Shown here piece after piece: positions 15,415 to 23,121 of a DNA stretch of 28,108 nt. Position numbers and translations under genes: made by a program. Origin of the DNA: an uncultured Atopobium sp. (GTDB taxonomy: Bacteria > Actinomycetota > Coriobacteriia > Coriobacteriales > Atopobiaceae); NCBI GenBank assembly GCA_937997345.1, contig CALKTD010000008.1, positions 1-28,108 of the forward strand. The letters run 5' to 3'. The notes beneath the pieces are model-generated. The model saw only the letters and a program-made list of their open reading frames with translations. It searched no databases and was not told where the DNA came from. The number at the start of each line of letters is the position of its first letter. Position 1 is the first letter of the stretch.

Positions 15415-16425
15415 ATGAAAAAGGTTGCTGTTATTGGTTCGGGATCATGGGGTACCGCGCTTTCAACACTTCTTGCTTCAACTTCTGATGAGGTAATTAT
15501 TTGGTCTCGAGAGGCCGATGTTGCCGAGTCCATCAATAAAGAGCACGTCAACTGCAGACATCTTTCTGATTCTGAGCTTCCACACAATATTGTGTCTACC
15601 ACTAGTGAGGCTGAGGCTCTCACCGGTGTAGATGCTGTTGTTATGGCTACTCCTTCCGCGTTTTTGCGCTCTGTTTGTGCTGCTTGCACACCATATCTTG
15701 ATCCAGAGGTTGATGTTTTGATCCTTTCCAAGGGTATGGAAGCAGGTTCTCACAAGCTTATGCACGAAGTAGCTGCTGACGAGCTTGGGAACCCTGCAAG
15801 AATCGCCGTTCTTTCCGGTCCAAACCACGCAGAAGAGGTCATTAAGCAGGGAATCTCTGCAGCCGTTATAGCATCTGAGGACGCTGAGGTTGCAAAACGC
15901 TTCCAGGCACTACTTTCTCGTCCATACTTCAGGACCTACGTTAGCTCTGACGTGCGTGGTGTCGAGGCATGCGCTGCTGCTAAAAACGTTGTTGCTATTG
16001 CCTGTGGTATTGCTGTTGGTCTGGGCAACGGTGATAACGCTCTTGCAGCCCTAATGACTCGCGGTCTTGCAGAGCTTGGCCGCGTAGTATGTGCTATTGG
16101 CGGAGACCCACTCACCTGCATGGGTCTTGCAGGAATGGGAGACCTAGTAGCAACCTGCACCTCTGAGCATTCTAGAAATAGAACATTTGGAGAAGCCTTG
16201 GTCAAGGGTAAGACGCTTCAGTCTTATCAGGAAGAGACCGGTATGGTTGTTGAGGGTGCTCAGGCTGTCATTGGTCTTTATGAGCTTGGTCAGCAGATGA
16301 GCGTTGAGATGCCTATCACTTCAGCTGTTTACGCTGTACTTTACGAAGGTGCTACGCCAGAAGAAATTACTTCTCGCCTTACAAACCGCCTTCCAAATGA
16401 AGAATTTTATGGAATGACTCGATAG
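15415..16425 (+). CDS. gpsA: NAD(P)-dependent glycerol-3-phosphate dehydrogenase GpsA
   Basis: GpsA reduces dihydroxyacetone phosphate to sn-glycerol-3-phosphate, the backbone for phospholipids. The 336-residue protein starts with the Rossmann motif GSGSWGTALS (8-17). It has VLSGPNHAEEV (usual form SGPSFA, so the motif is slightly altered), the catalytic-lysine block ACAAAKNVVAIACGIAVGL and NDNALAALMTRGLAE-like text (here GDNALAALMTRG). The glycine-rich GMAGMGDLVATCTSEHSRNR-type motif reads GLAGMGDLVATCTSEHSRNR. Length is normal. The gene lies two bases after plsY, the enzyme that consumes its product, and its stop is part of the ribosome-binding region of rpe. Confidence 0.96.
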   Translation: MKKVAVIGSGSWGTALSTLLASTSDEVIIWSREADVAESINKEHVNCRHLSDSELPHNIVSTTSEAEALTGVDAVVMATPSAFLRSVCAACTPYLDPEVDVLILSKGMEAGSHKLMHEVAADELGNPARIAVLSGPNHAEEVIKQGISAAVIASEDAEVAKRFQALLSRPYFRTYVSSDVRGVEACAAAKNVVAIACGIAVGLGNGDNALAALMTRGLAELGRVVCAIGGDPLTCMGLAGMGDLVATCTSEHSRNRTFGEALVKGKTLQSYQEETGMVVEGAQAVIGLYELGQQMSVEMPITSAVYAVLYEGATPEEITSRLTNRLPNEEFYGMTR

Positions 16426-16434
16426 GAGAGTTTG

Positions 16435-17109
16435 ATGAATAACGTCCTGGTAGCACCATCTGTTCTGTCTGCAGATTTCTCCAAGCTTAAGAGCGAGCTT
16501 GATTCAATTGCAAACGCTGACTACATCCATTACGACGTGATGGATGGTCACTTTGTCCCTAATATCTCGTTTGGTCCAGATATTTTCTCGTACTGTAAAA
16601 AGTCTTCTGAGCTGCCTATTGATGTCCATCTGATGGTCACCAATCCAGCTGAGATTGCACCTCTGTTCCTAGACCGTGGTGCTGACGTTGTCACCTTCCA
16701 CTACGAGGCCAAGGTCCATGCTCATCGCCTTGTTCACCTTATCAAGGATTCCGGTGCTAAGGCTGGCATTTCACTTTGCCCAGGAACTCCTGTAAGCGTT
16801 CTTGAGGATCTTATTGAAGATCTTGATTTGGTGCTTATCATGACGGTTAACCCTGGCTTTGGTGGTCAGAAGTTTATTCCTCACTCAATTGAGAAGCTCA
16901 AAGCTCTTAAAGAGCTCTGCCGTAAGCACAACGCTCATCCTCTGATTGAGGTTGATGGTGGTATTAGTGCAGCTAACGCAGCTGATGTTGTAGCCGCCGG
17001 TGCAGACATGCTTGTTGCGGGTAGTGCTGTGTTTGGCCAGGAAGATCGCAGTGCAACTATCCAGGCAATCCGCGACGCCGGCGAGTCTGCTCTTACCGTT
17101 CAGGGCTAG
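16435..17109 (+). CDS. rpe: Ribulose-phosphate 3-epimerase
   Basis: Rpe interconverts ribulose-5-phosphate and xylulose-5-phosphate in the pentose phosphate pathway; it is a TIM-barrel metalloenzyme. The 224-residue protein shows APSVLSADFSKL near the start, YDVMDGHFVPNISFG, DVHLMVTNP, MTVNPGFGGQKF and EVDGGISAANA, all diagnostic. I preferred ATG 16435 over the adjacent in-frame TTG 16432 because the AGGAG at 16424-16428 is then at normal distance. It is nine bases from gpsA and probably ends the tight operon; 61 bases without an obvious terminator separate it from the cysteine desulfurase gene. Confidence 0.95.
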   Translation: MNNVLVAPSVLSADFSKLKSELDSIANADYIHYDVMDGHFVPNISFGPDIFSYCKKSSELPIDVHLMVTNPAEIAPLFLDRGADVVTFHYEAKVHAHRLVHLIKDSGAKAGISLCPGTPVSVLEDLIEDLDLVLIMTVNPGFGGQKFIPHSIEKLKALKELCRKHNAHPLIEVDGGISAANAADVVAAGADMLVAGSAVFGQEDRSATIQAIRDAGESALTVQG

Positions 17110-17170
17110 GCTGCACTCTCAAGCATCATTTGCACATAAACTACCAAGATTGAATCAACAGAAACACGCT

Positions 17171-18319
17171 ATGGAGTACGTTTACCTAGACTATGCAGCT
17201 TCAGCACCAATGCGCCAAGAGGCGCTTGATGCCGAGAAAACCTATGAAGCTTCACCTATTGCAGGGGTGAACCCAAACTCTTTGCACTCGCTTGGTCGTC
17301 AAGCAGCGCGAGAGCTTGATGGTGCTCGTGGTGTTATTGCACGTGCGGTAGGCGGCAAATTTAGAGCTCCTGATGTGGTCTTTTGCTCCGGCGGTACCGA
17401 GGGCAATAACCTCTCAGTTCTTGGTATGGCAGAAGGTATTCGTAACAAGGATCACAAGCGCAACACGGTGGTTTTCTCGGCAATTGAACATGATTCTGTT
17501 TTGGACCTAGCACCGGTTCTTCGCGAGAAGGGCTTTGAGGTTAGAATTGCTCAGCCTAACCGTCAGGGAAAGATTGAAGCTTCTACACTTGAAGGACTTC
17601 TGGACCAGTCAGTGGCGCTTGTTTCCGTAATGTATGCCAACAATGAGACTGGTGTTATTCAACCAGTTGTAGACCTTGCACACGCTGCTCATATGGTGGG
17701 AGCTCTTTTCCACACTGACGCCGTTCAGGCGTTTGGTCGTATCCCTCTTCAGGTAGCAGACGTAGATGCTCTGACTGTTGCTGCCCATAAAATTGGTGGA
17801 CCTTTGGGTATTGCCGCAGTGCTTATGCGTTCCAAGGTTCCCTTTAAGGCTCAAAGTTACGGCGGGGGACAAGAGTCTGGCAGGCGTCATGGAACGCAGG
17901 ACGTTCGGAGCGCAGTTGCGTTTGCCGCAGCTGCCAAGTGGTGTCTGGAGAACCTTACTCAAACGCAAGAGAGCGTTTCTATGCGCGCTAATAAGGTGTA
18001 TGAGACTCTTTGTGCTTCTCCCAAGATTAAGCCAACTACAGAGGCTCATGCGGGCAAAGATCACATGCCTGGCACGGTAAGCATTATGGTTCCCTCGATG
18101 GATTCAGAGACGCTTATCTTAAAGCTTGACCAGGCAGGCTATGAAGTTTCAGCTGGTTCTGCTTGTTCTTCAGGCTCCCTTGACGCAAGCCACGTTCTCA
18201 CCGCCATGGGAATTTCCAGAAACGAGGCTCTGGGAAGCTTACGCATAACCTTTGACGAGCGCGTTTCTGAGGCAGACCTTGATACATTCTGTGCAACCTT
18301 GCTGCAGATTGTTGGATAA
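17171..18319 (+). CDS. Cysteine desulfurase (NifS/IscS family)
   Basis: This PLP-dependent enzyme takes sulfur from cysteine for Fe-S clusters or tRNA thiolation. The 382-residue protein opens with VYLDYAASAPMR and has CSGGTEGNNLSV, AIEHDSVL, MYANNETGVIQP and TDAVQAFGRIPL. The PLP lysine is Lys207 in AAHKIGGP, and the persulfide cysteine is Cys332 in SAGSACSSGS. The frame stays open upstream to 17000, inside rpe, but the conserved fold begins at ATG 17171; no good ribosome-binding site precedes it, so initiation may depend on coupling or on another signal. No mnmA, iscU or sufU gene is visible in the window, so the sulfur acceptor cannot be named. ispH and the DUF512 protein nearby both need Fe-S clusters. 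Confidence 0.93.
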   Translation: MEYVYLDYAASAPMRQEALDAEKTYEASPIAGVNPNSLHSLGRQAARELDGARGVIARAVGGKFRAPDVVFCSGGTEGNNLSVLGMAEGIRNKDHKRNTVVFSAIEHDSVLDLAPVLREKGFEVRIAQPNRQGKIEASTLEGLLDQSVALVSVMYANNETGVIQPVVDLAHAAHMVGALFHTDAVQAFGRIPLQVADVDALTVAAHKIGGPLGIAAVLMRSKVPFKAQSYGGGQESGRRHGTQDVRSAVAFAAAAKWCLENLTQTQESVSMRANKVYETLCASPKIKPTTEAHAGKDHMPGTVSIMVPSMDSETLILKLDQAGYEVSAGSACSSGSLDASHVLTAMGISRNEALGSLRITFDERVSEADLDTFCATLLQIVG

Positions 18320-18330
18320 TTTTTTCACAT

Positions 18331-18412
18331 ACTAATCTCTACATTAGTTATGTTCTGCGTCTGATACGTCCTTATTTACGGTAGACTAGATGAGTAACCG
18401 TATATGAGGAGG
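18331..18412 (+). promoter_or_regulatory. Leader of the zinc-ribbon gene with a palindrome, a small hairpin and strong ribosome-binding site
   Basis: The 97-base gap contains ACTAAT/ATTAGT (18331-18336 with 18343-18348), a 6-bp inverted repeat that could be an operator half-site pair. TACGGT/ACCGTA (18377-18382 with 18397-18402) could form a short hairpin just before GAGGAGG at 18406-18412. A possible -10, TAGACT at 18382-18387, lacks a good -35. These are seen signals without a known regulator. Confidence 0.3.
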
Positions 18413-18416
18413 CCCT

Positions 18417-19136
18417 ATGAGTGAGTCTGTTAATCTGATGCAGCTCCAGGATATTGATTTGCAGCTGCTAAAACTCGCATCCAACTTGGCCTCAATGCCC
18501 CAGGTTCAAAAAATTAAAAACGCCCAACTTGCAGAAAAAAAGATTGCTTCTCAGCTTAAGCAAGTACTTGGCGTTAAAAAAGACGTAGAAATTGATATTT
18601 CTGACCTCAATGAGCAGCGCGCCCATTATGTCCTTAAAACAGATGAGGTTTCTGCTGCTGTAGAAACTGCAACTAATCATCGTGCTCTTAGAGACTTTGA
18701 CCAGCAGCTTTCTTCTTTGGCAAAGAATATCGAGAAGTGCGATTTTAAACTTGCAGCAAAAACAGAAGAGCTTGAGAAGTGCAAGAAGGCTTATCAGACA
18801 GCTCAAGACTTGCAGGTAAAGCTTATGAAAGAGCGTGAGAGCCTTTCTCAGTCCCTTGAGATTGATTCTTCGGCTCTTCGCGCAGAGATTGTTGAGCTCT
18901 CTAAATCTCGAGAAGAGCTTGCAGCTCAGATTTCTTCTGACACGCTTGAGCGCTATGAAGCTGCACGTAAACGTTTTAAGGGCCTGGCAGTTGAGCACCT
19001 TGTAGGAAACGTTCCAAGTGTCTGTCGCGTTAAACTGCAACCAAGTTCATTCCACGATCTTCAGCACAGCTCCGAGATTGCTGAGTGCCCTTATTGCCAC
19101 AGGATGCTTATTACATCTACAGCGTTTGAAGAATAG
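18417..19136 (+). CDS. Coiled-coil protein with C-terminal zinc-ribbon-like domain (one Cys pair incomplete)
   Basis: This is a 239-residue protein of the widespread C4-type zinc-ribbon group of unknown function, found in many actinobacteria. Residues ~1-190 are predominantly charged helix with heptad-like Leu/Lys/Glu patterning, consistent with a long coiled coil. The C-terminal ribbon normally carries two CxxC knuckles. Here the second is intact (CPYC, Cys224 and Cys227) but the first has only Cys203 (SVCRVKLQP), the expected partner being Lys. Either the fold persists with three ligands or zinc binding is lost. It includes an A7 tract in AGAAAAAAAG (18533-18542) that is read through in frame. 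The start is fixed by GAGGAGG before ATG 18417. The role is unknown. Confidence 0.85.
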   Translation: MSESVNLMQLQDIDLQLLKLASNLASMPQVQKIKNAQLAEKKIASQLKQVLGVKKDVEIDISDLNEQRAHYVLKTDEVSAAVETATNHRALRDFDQQLSSLAKNIEKCDFKLAAKTEELEKCKKAYQTAQDLQVKLMKERESLSQSLEIDSSALRAEIVELSKSREELAAQISSDTLERYEAARKRFKGLAVEHLVGNVPSVCRVKLQPSSFHDLQHSSEIAECPYCHRMLITSTAFEE

Positions 19137-19149
19137 GGAATTTATCGCT

Positions 19150-20376
19150 ATGTTGGATAAAACCGCTCAGTCCTCTGTATGCCTTGTGGTGTGCGGAGGA
19201 ATTGCTGCATATAAAGCCTGCGAAGTACTCAGAGGCCTTCAGAAAGCGGACTGTGACGTTCGTGTTGTTATGACAGAAGATGCAGCTCAGTTTGTAGGAA
19301 AGACTACCTTTGAAGCATTAACGCATCATGAGGTGGTGCAGTCGCTCTACAACAATGCCGAAACTCCTGTTGCTCACGTTGACCTTGCTGACTGGGCAGA
19401 TTGCATGGTAGTTGTACCAGCCACTGCCAATATCATGGCAAAGATGGCTCATGGTATAGCTGATGACGCTGCAAGTACAACGCTTCTAGCAGCTCATACG
19501 CCAGTTCTTGTGGCTCCTGCCATGAATACGCATATGTGGAAAAATCCAGCCACTCAGGCAAATGTCGCACTGCTCCGTCAGCGTGGAATCCAGATGGTTA
19601 TGCCTGAGTCAGGTCGTCTTGCCTGCGGCTATACCGGAGACGGAAAGCTTGCTCCAGTACAGCAGATTGTAGACGCTGCACTGAAGGTTCTTTCTGGCAA
19701 AAACGTCACATCAGGTAAGCAAGATCTTGTAGGTAAAAAGCTTCTTATTACGGCAGGCCCAACTCACGAGAAGATCGATCCAGTTCGCTTTATTGCCAAC
19801 TGTTCAACAGGAAAACTTGGTTATACCGTAGCTAAAGTTGCAGCTAGTCGTGGAGCAGATGTCACCCTTATCTCTGGACCCACACACCTTGAGGCTCCTC
19901 ATGGAGTCAACGTGCAAAGAGTAGTATCTGCTGAAGATATGTATAAGGCTTGTGCAAGCGTTTTTGACAGCGTTGACGTCGCTATTTTGACGGCAGCTGT
20001 TGCCGACTACACGCCTGCTCATCCAGCAGACCATAAGCTCAAGAAATCATTAGAGTATCTTGAGTCTATTGACCTTAAAGAAACCATCGATATTCTCGCC
20101 AGCCTTTCTAAGACTAAGAAAGACCAGGTTGTAGTAGGTTTTGCAGCAGAGACAAATAATGTCTTGGAGCATGCTCAGGCTAAACTTGAGCGTAAAGGTT
20201 GCTCCATGATTGTGGCAAATGATGTGTCTAGGTCAGATTCAACCTTTGGTTCAGATACAGACCGTGTGGCTTTTGTAACTCCTCAAGGTGTAGAACAGCT
20301 TGAGACTTTGCCACTTGCTGACGTAGCTTCAGAGCTTTTGGACCGTGTGGCCAAAATGCTTGAGGAGCGTGCATAG
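19150..20376 (+). CDS. coaBC: Bifunctional phosphopantothenoylcysteine decarboxylase/phosphopantothenate-cysteine ligase
   Basis: CoaBC carries out two successive steps of coenzyme A synthesis: CTP-dependent ligation of cysteine to 4'-phosphopantothenate, then FMN-dependent decarboxylation. The 408-residue protein has the CoaC flavodomain first: VCGGIAAYKACEVLR near the N-terminus, His76 in AHVDLADWAD, PAMNTHMW, and active-site Cys159 in RLACGYTGDGKL. The CoaB domain follows, with ITAGPTHEKIDPVRFI, NCSTGKLGY, LTAAVADYTP and VGFAAET. The frame is open back to 19018 inside the previous gene, but homology starts at ATG 19150; an AGGGA at 19135-19139 is rather distant. It needs CTP, which the CMK half of the fusion enzyme helps to supply. 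Confidence 0.95.
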   Translation: MLDKTAQSSVCLVVCGGIAAYKACEVLRGLQKADCDVRVVMTEDAAQFVGKTTFEALTHHEVVQSLYNNAETPVAHVDLADWADCMVVVPATANIMAKMAHGIADDAASTTLLAAHTPVLVAPAMNTHMWKNPATQANVALLRQRGIQMVMPESGRLACGYTGDGKLAPVQQIVDAALKVLSGKNVTSGKQDLVGKKLLITAGPTHEKIDPVRFIANCSTGKLGYTVAKVAASRGADVTLISGPTHLEAPHGVNVQRVVSAEDMYKACASVFDSVDVAILTAAVADYTPAHPADHKLKKSLEYLESIDLKETIDILASLSKTKKDQVVVGFAAETNNVLEHAQAKLERKGCSMIVANDVSRSDSTFGSDTDRVAFVTPQGVEQLETLPLADVASELLDRVAKMLEERA

Positions 20377-20377
20377 C

Positions 20378-21229
20378 GTGCGACCAGAAGAACTTTTTAT
20401 TGGATGTCATCTCTCGGCAGCTAAGGGCTGGGAGGCAATGGGTAAGGATGCTCTTTCTATTGGGGCAACTACCTTTGCTTTCTTTACTAGAAATCCTCGT
20501 GGTGGCAACGCTAAAGCTCTAGATGAGGCTGATGTTGCAAGGCTTAGGGAGCTTCTTGAGGCTCATCACTTTGGGCCTCTGGTTGCGCATGCTCCTTACA
20601 CCATGAACCTGTGCTCGGCTAAAGAGGAGACCAGGGATTTTGCTCGTAGAGCGCTCACAGAAGATCTTGAGCGTATGGAGTATCTGCCTGGTAATTATTA
20701 CAACTTTCATCCCGGTAGCCATGTGGGTCAAGGGTCTGACGTGGCAATAGAGCAGATTTCTGAAGCGCTTAACGATTGCCTTTTTGAGGGCCAGCACACT
20801 ACGGTTCTTCTTGAAACTATGGCCGGCAAGGGCACAGAAGTTGGTAAAACGTTTGAGGAGATTGCTTCAATTCTAGATAAGGTAAACCACCCCGAGCTTA
20901 TGGGCGTGTGCCTTGACACCTGCCATGTTCACGATGGCGGCTATGAAATTGTAGAAAATTTTGATGCTGTTCTAGATATGTTTGACCAGATAGTTGGCTT
21001 GAAAAAGCTTAAGGCTTTACATCTTAATGACTCCAAGAATCCTCTTGGGGCTCATAAAGATAGGCATGAGCAGATTGGCAAAGGCTTTATTGGATTAGAA
21101 ACGTTCCGCGCTGTGGTGACTAATCCGCGCGTCAACATGCTTCCTATGATTTTGGAGACTCCTCATTCTGAACTTTCTGGTTGGGGAGAAGAAATTGCGT
21201 TACTTCGTTCTTTTTTAGGTGATAACTAG
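20378..21229 (+). CDS. nfo: Endonuclease IV (AP endonuclease Nfo)
   Basis: Nfo cleaves DNA 5' of abasic sites in base-excision repair, using three zinc ions held in a TIM barrel. In the 283-residue protein, metal-binding and family motifs are IGCHLSAAKGWEAM, VAHAPYTMNL, YYNFHPGSHVGQG, VLLETMAGKG, VCLDTCHVHDGGYE, LHLNDSKNPLGAHKDRHEQIGKG (in parts) and MILETPH. The GTG start at 20378, one base after coaBC, is preceded by TGAGGAG at 20361-20367. The open frame begins upstream at 20345, but that part lies inside coaBC. Its stop overlaps the GTG start of the next gene, suggesting translation coupling with an ABC-F ATPase, an association without an obvious functional reason. Confidence 0.95.
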   Translation: MRPEELFIGCHLSAAKGWEAMGKDALSIGATTFAFFTRNPRGGNAKALDEADVARLRELLEAHHFGPLVAHAPYTMNLCSAKEETRDFARRALTEDLERMEYLPGNYYNFHPGSHVGQGSDVAIEQISEALNDCLFEGQHTTVLLETMAGKGTEVGKTFEEIASILDKVNHPELMGVCLDTCHVHDGGYEIVENFDAVLDMFDQIVGLKKLKALHLNDSKNPLGAHKDRHEQIGKGFIGLETFRAVVTNPRVNMLPMILETPHSELSGWGEEIALLRSFLGDN

Positions 21230-23121
21230 TGGGAATTCTAGTAGGTTGCGAACAAATTTCTATGGAATGGCCTGGTAAGAAGGTTCTTACCAACCAGACT
21301 ATTGGCGTTAATGAGGGCGACCGTATTGGTGTTGTGGGCAAAAACGGCGATGGAAAATCAACCCTCTTAGATCTTATCGCCAAAAGAATTGAGCCTGATT
21401 CTGGTAACGTAATTTGGAGAAGTGGCATCCAAGTAGGCTGTATGGGCCAAAGTGATTCACTTTCTGATACACAGACGGTTTGTAGTGCTGTTGTGGGAGA
21501 CACGCCAGAGTACGAGTGGGCATCTGACGCTCGCATCCGTAAGATTATTGATGAGCTCATTGGAGACTTGGACTGGAATGGCCTGGTAGGAGAGCTTTCC
21601 GGAGGTCAGCGTAGACGCTGCAATTTGGCTCGACTGCTTGTGGGCACCTGGGACTTAATGCTTATTGACGAGCCAACCAACCACCTTGATCTTCACGCTA
21701 TTCAGTGGCTTGCAAATCACCTTAAAAATCGCTGGTCAGAGGGAAATGGCGCCCTCATTCTGGTCACACATGACCGTTGGTTCTTGGATGAGGTCTGCGA
21801 CCACATGTGGGAAGTCCACGATGGCGTTATTGACCCATTTGACGGCGGCTATTCTGCCTACATTCAAGCTCGAGTTGAACGTGATAGACAGGCAGCGGTG
21901 ATAGAAGAGCGCCGACAGAATACGCTCAGAAAAGAGCTTAACTGGCTTGCTCATGGCGCAAAAGCTCGCACGTCAAAGCCTAAGTTTAGGATTGACGCTG
22001 CCATGGAACTTTTGGCCGAAGACCCTCCACTTAGAAACACGCTTGAGCTCAAACGCATGGCAGTTTCTCGGTTGGGCAAACAAGTTATTGAGATGCATGA
22101 TGTCTCGTTTTCTTACAAGAATGCTGCGCAGACAACGGAAGCAGATCAAAATACGCAGGTAGATGCTTTAAACTCCCATGTGGATGTCATCAAGCATGTT
22201 GAGTGGCTCATTGGTCCAGGTGACCGCTATGGCATTTTGGGCGAGAATGGCGCTGGTAAGTCTACGCTTCTTGAACTGATGACGCAGCAACTGCAGCCAA
22301 CGTCCGGTCTGGTAAAGGTAGGAAAGTCCGTCAAATTTGGTTGGCTTTCTCAGCAGATTGATACGTTTGCCACAAAAGAGACGTGGACTGTTCTTGAATT
22401 GCTTGGCCAGTACAAGACAAGTTACCTGGTAAATGGCAAGATGCAAAGCCCTACACAGCTGCTTGAAAGCTTGGGCTTTGATCGCCGAGAGTTTACCAAC
22501 CGCTTGCAAGACCTCTCCGGAGGACAGCGTAGGCGTTTGGCACTTTTGTGCGTCCTTCTAGAAGAGCCAAACGTGCTGGTGCTGGACGAGCCAGGCAACG
22601 ACCTGGATACGGACATGCTTGCCGTCTTGGAAGACCTTCTGGACTCGTGGCCAGGAACCCTTCTGGTAGTCAGCCATGATCGCTTCTTGATTGAACGCGT
22701 TACCGATAACCAGTATGCCCTCATAGACGGTCATATTCGCCACGTTCCTGGAGGCGTTGACGAGTACCTCAAGCTTGTTGATGCAGTAAATCAAACGGCG
22801 AGAAGAGCGGGGGAGTTGTCGGACACACGCGGAAGCTCAGGTGCAAATGAGTCGCAGATAGACGGATCTTCTCGCCAGGAGGGTGCGGTGCTGAGTAACG
22901 CTGAGCGTCGCGAGCTCAAGAAGCGCTTTGATTCGATTGAGCGCCGCATGGGAAAGGTTCAGGAGCTGCCTGAGCAGATTAGGGAGCAGATGAGCTCCGC
23001 TGATGCCACAGACGCGCAGCGTTTGATGGAGTTGCAGCAGCAGCTTGATGACGCAGAAGCGGCGCTGATGGAGCTGGAAGACGAGTGGTTAACGCTAGCA
23101 GAGAAACTTGGTGAAGCCTAA
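21229..23121 (+). CDS. ABC-F family ATPase (Uup-like) with variant second Walker B
   Basis: This is the second two-cassette ABC protein without membrane helices, 630 residues. Walker A motifs are GKNGDGKST (37-45) and GENGAGKST (338-346). Both signatures read LSGGQRRR. The first Walker B is LMLIDEPTNHLD; the second is VLVLDEPGNDLD, where Gly replaces the usual Thr of the EPTND loop. The linker between cassettes (about 220-275) is the ABC-F tRNA-contacting region. A low-complexity segment (about 523-555) precedes a C-terminal coiled coil (LSNAERRELKKRFDSIERRM and following), as in Uup. Two octamer copies (22797 and 22869) sit exactly in this permissive linker. The GTG start overlaps nfo; the stop directly abuts the exporter gene, suggesting one transcript. 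Confidence 0.92.
   Translation: MGILVGCEQISMEWPGKKVLTNQTIGVNEGDRIGVVGKNGDGKSTLLDLIAKRIEPDSGNVIWRSGIQVGCMGQSDSLSDTQTVCSAVVGDTPEYEWASDARIRKIIDELIGDLDWNGLVGELSGGQRRRCNLARLLVGTWDLMLIDEPTNHLDLHAIQWLANHLKNRWSEGNGALILVTHDRWFLDEVCDHMWEVHDGVIDPFDGGYSAYIQARVERDRQAAVIEERRQNTLRKELNWLAHGAKARTSKPKFRIDAAMELLAEDPPLRNTLELKRMAVSRLGKQVIEMHDVSFSYKNAAQTTEADQNTQVDALNSHVDVIKHVEWLIGPGDRYGILGENGAGKSTLLELMTQQLQPTSGLVKVGKSVKFGWLSQQIDTFATKETWTVLELLGQYKTSYLVNGKMQSPTQLLESLGFDRREFTNRLQDLSGGQRRRLALLCVLLEEPNVLVLDEPGNDLDTDMLAVLEDLLDSWPGTLLVVSHDRFLIERVTDNQYALIDGHIRHVPGGVDEYLKLVDAVNQTARRAGELSDTRGSSGANESQIDGSSRQEGAVLSNAERRELKKRFDSIERRMGKVQELPEQIREQMSSADATDAQRLMELQQQLDDAEAALMELEDEWLTLAEKLGEA

Noticed and set aside
17000..17170. 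N-terminal extension of the cysteine desulfurase into rpe
   Set aside because: The family fold begins at ATG 17171 (VYLDYAAS); the extension overlaps rpe and has no conserved content.
19018..19149. N-terminal extension of CoaBC into the zinc-ribbon gene
   Set aside because: CoaC homology starts a few residues after ATG 19150; the extension is out-of-frame zinc-ribbon sequence.
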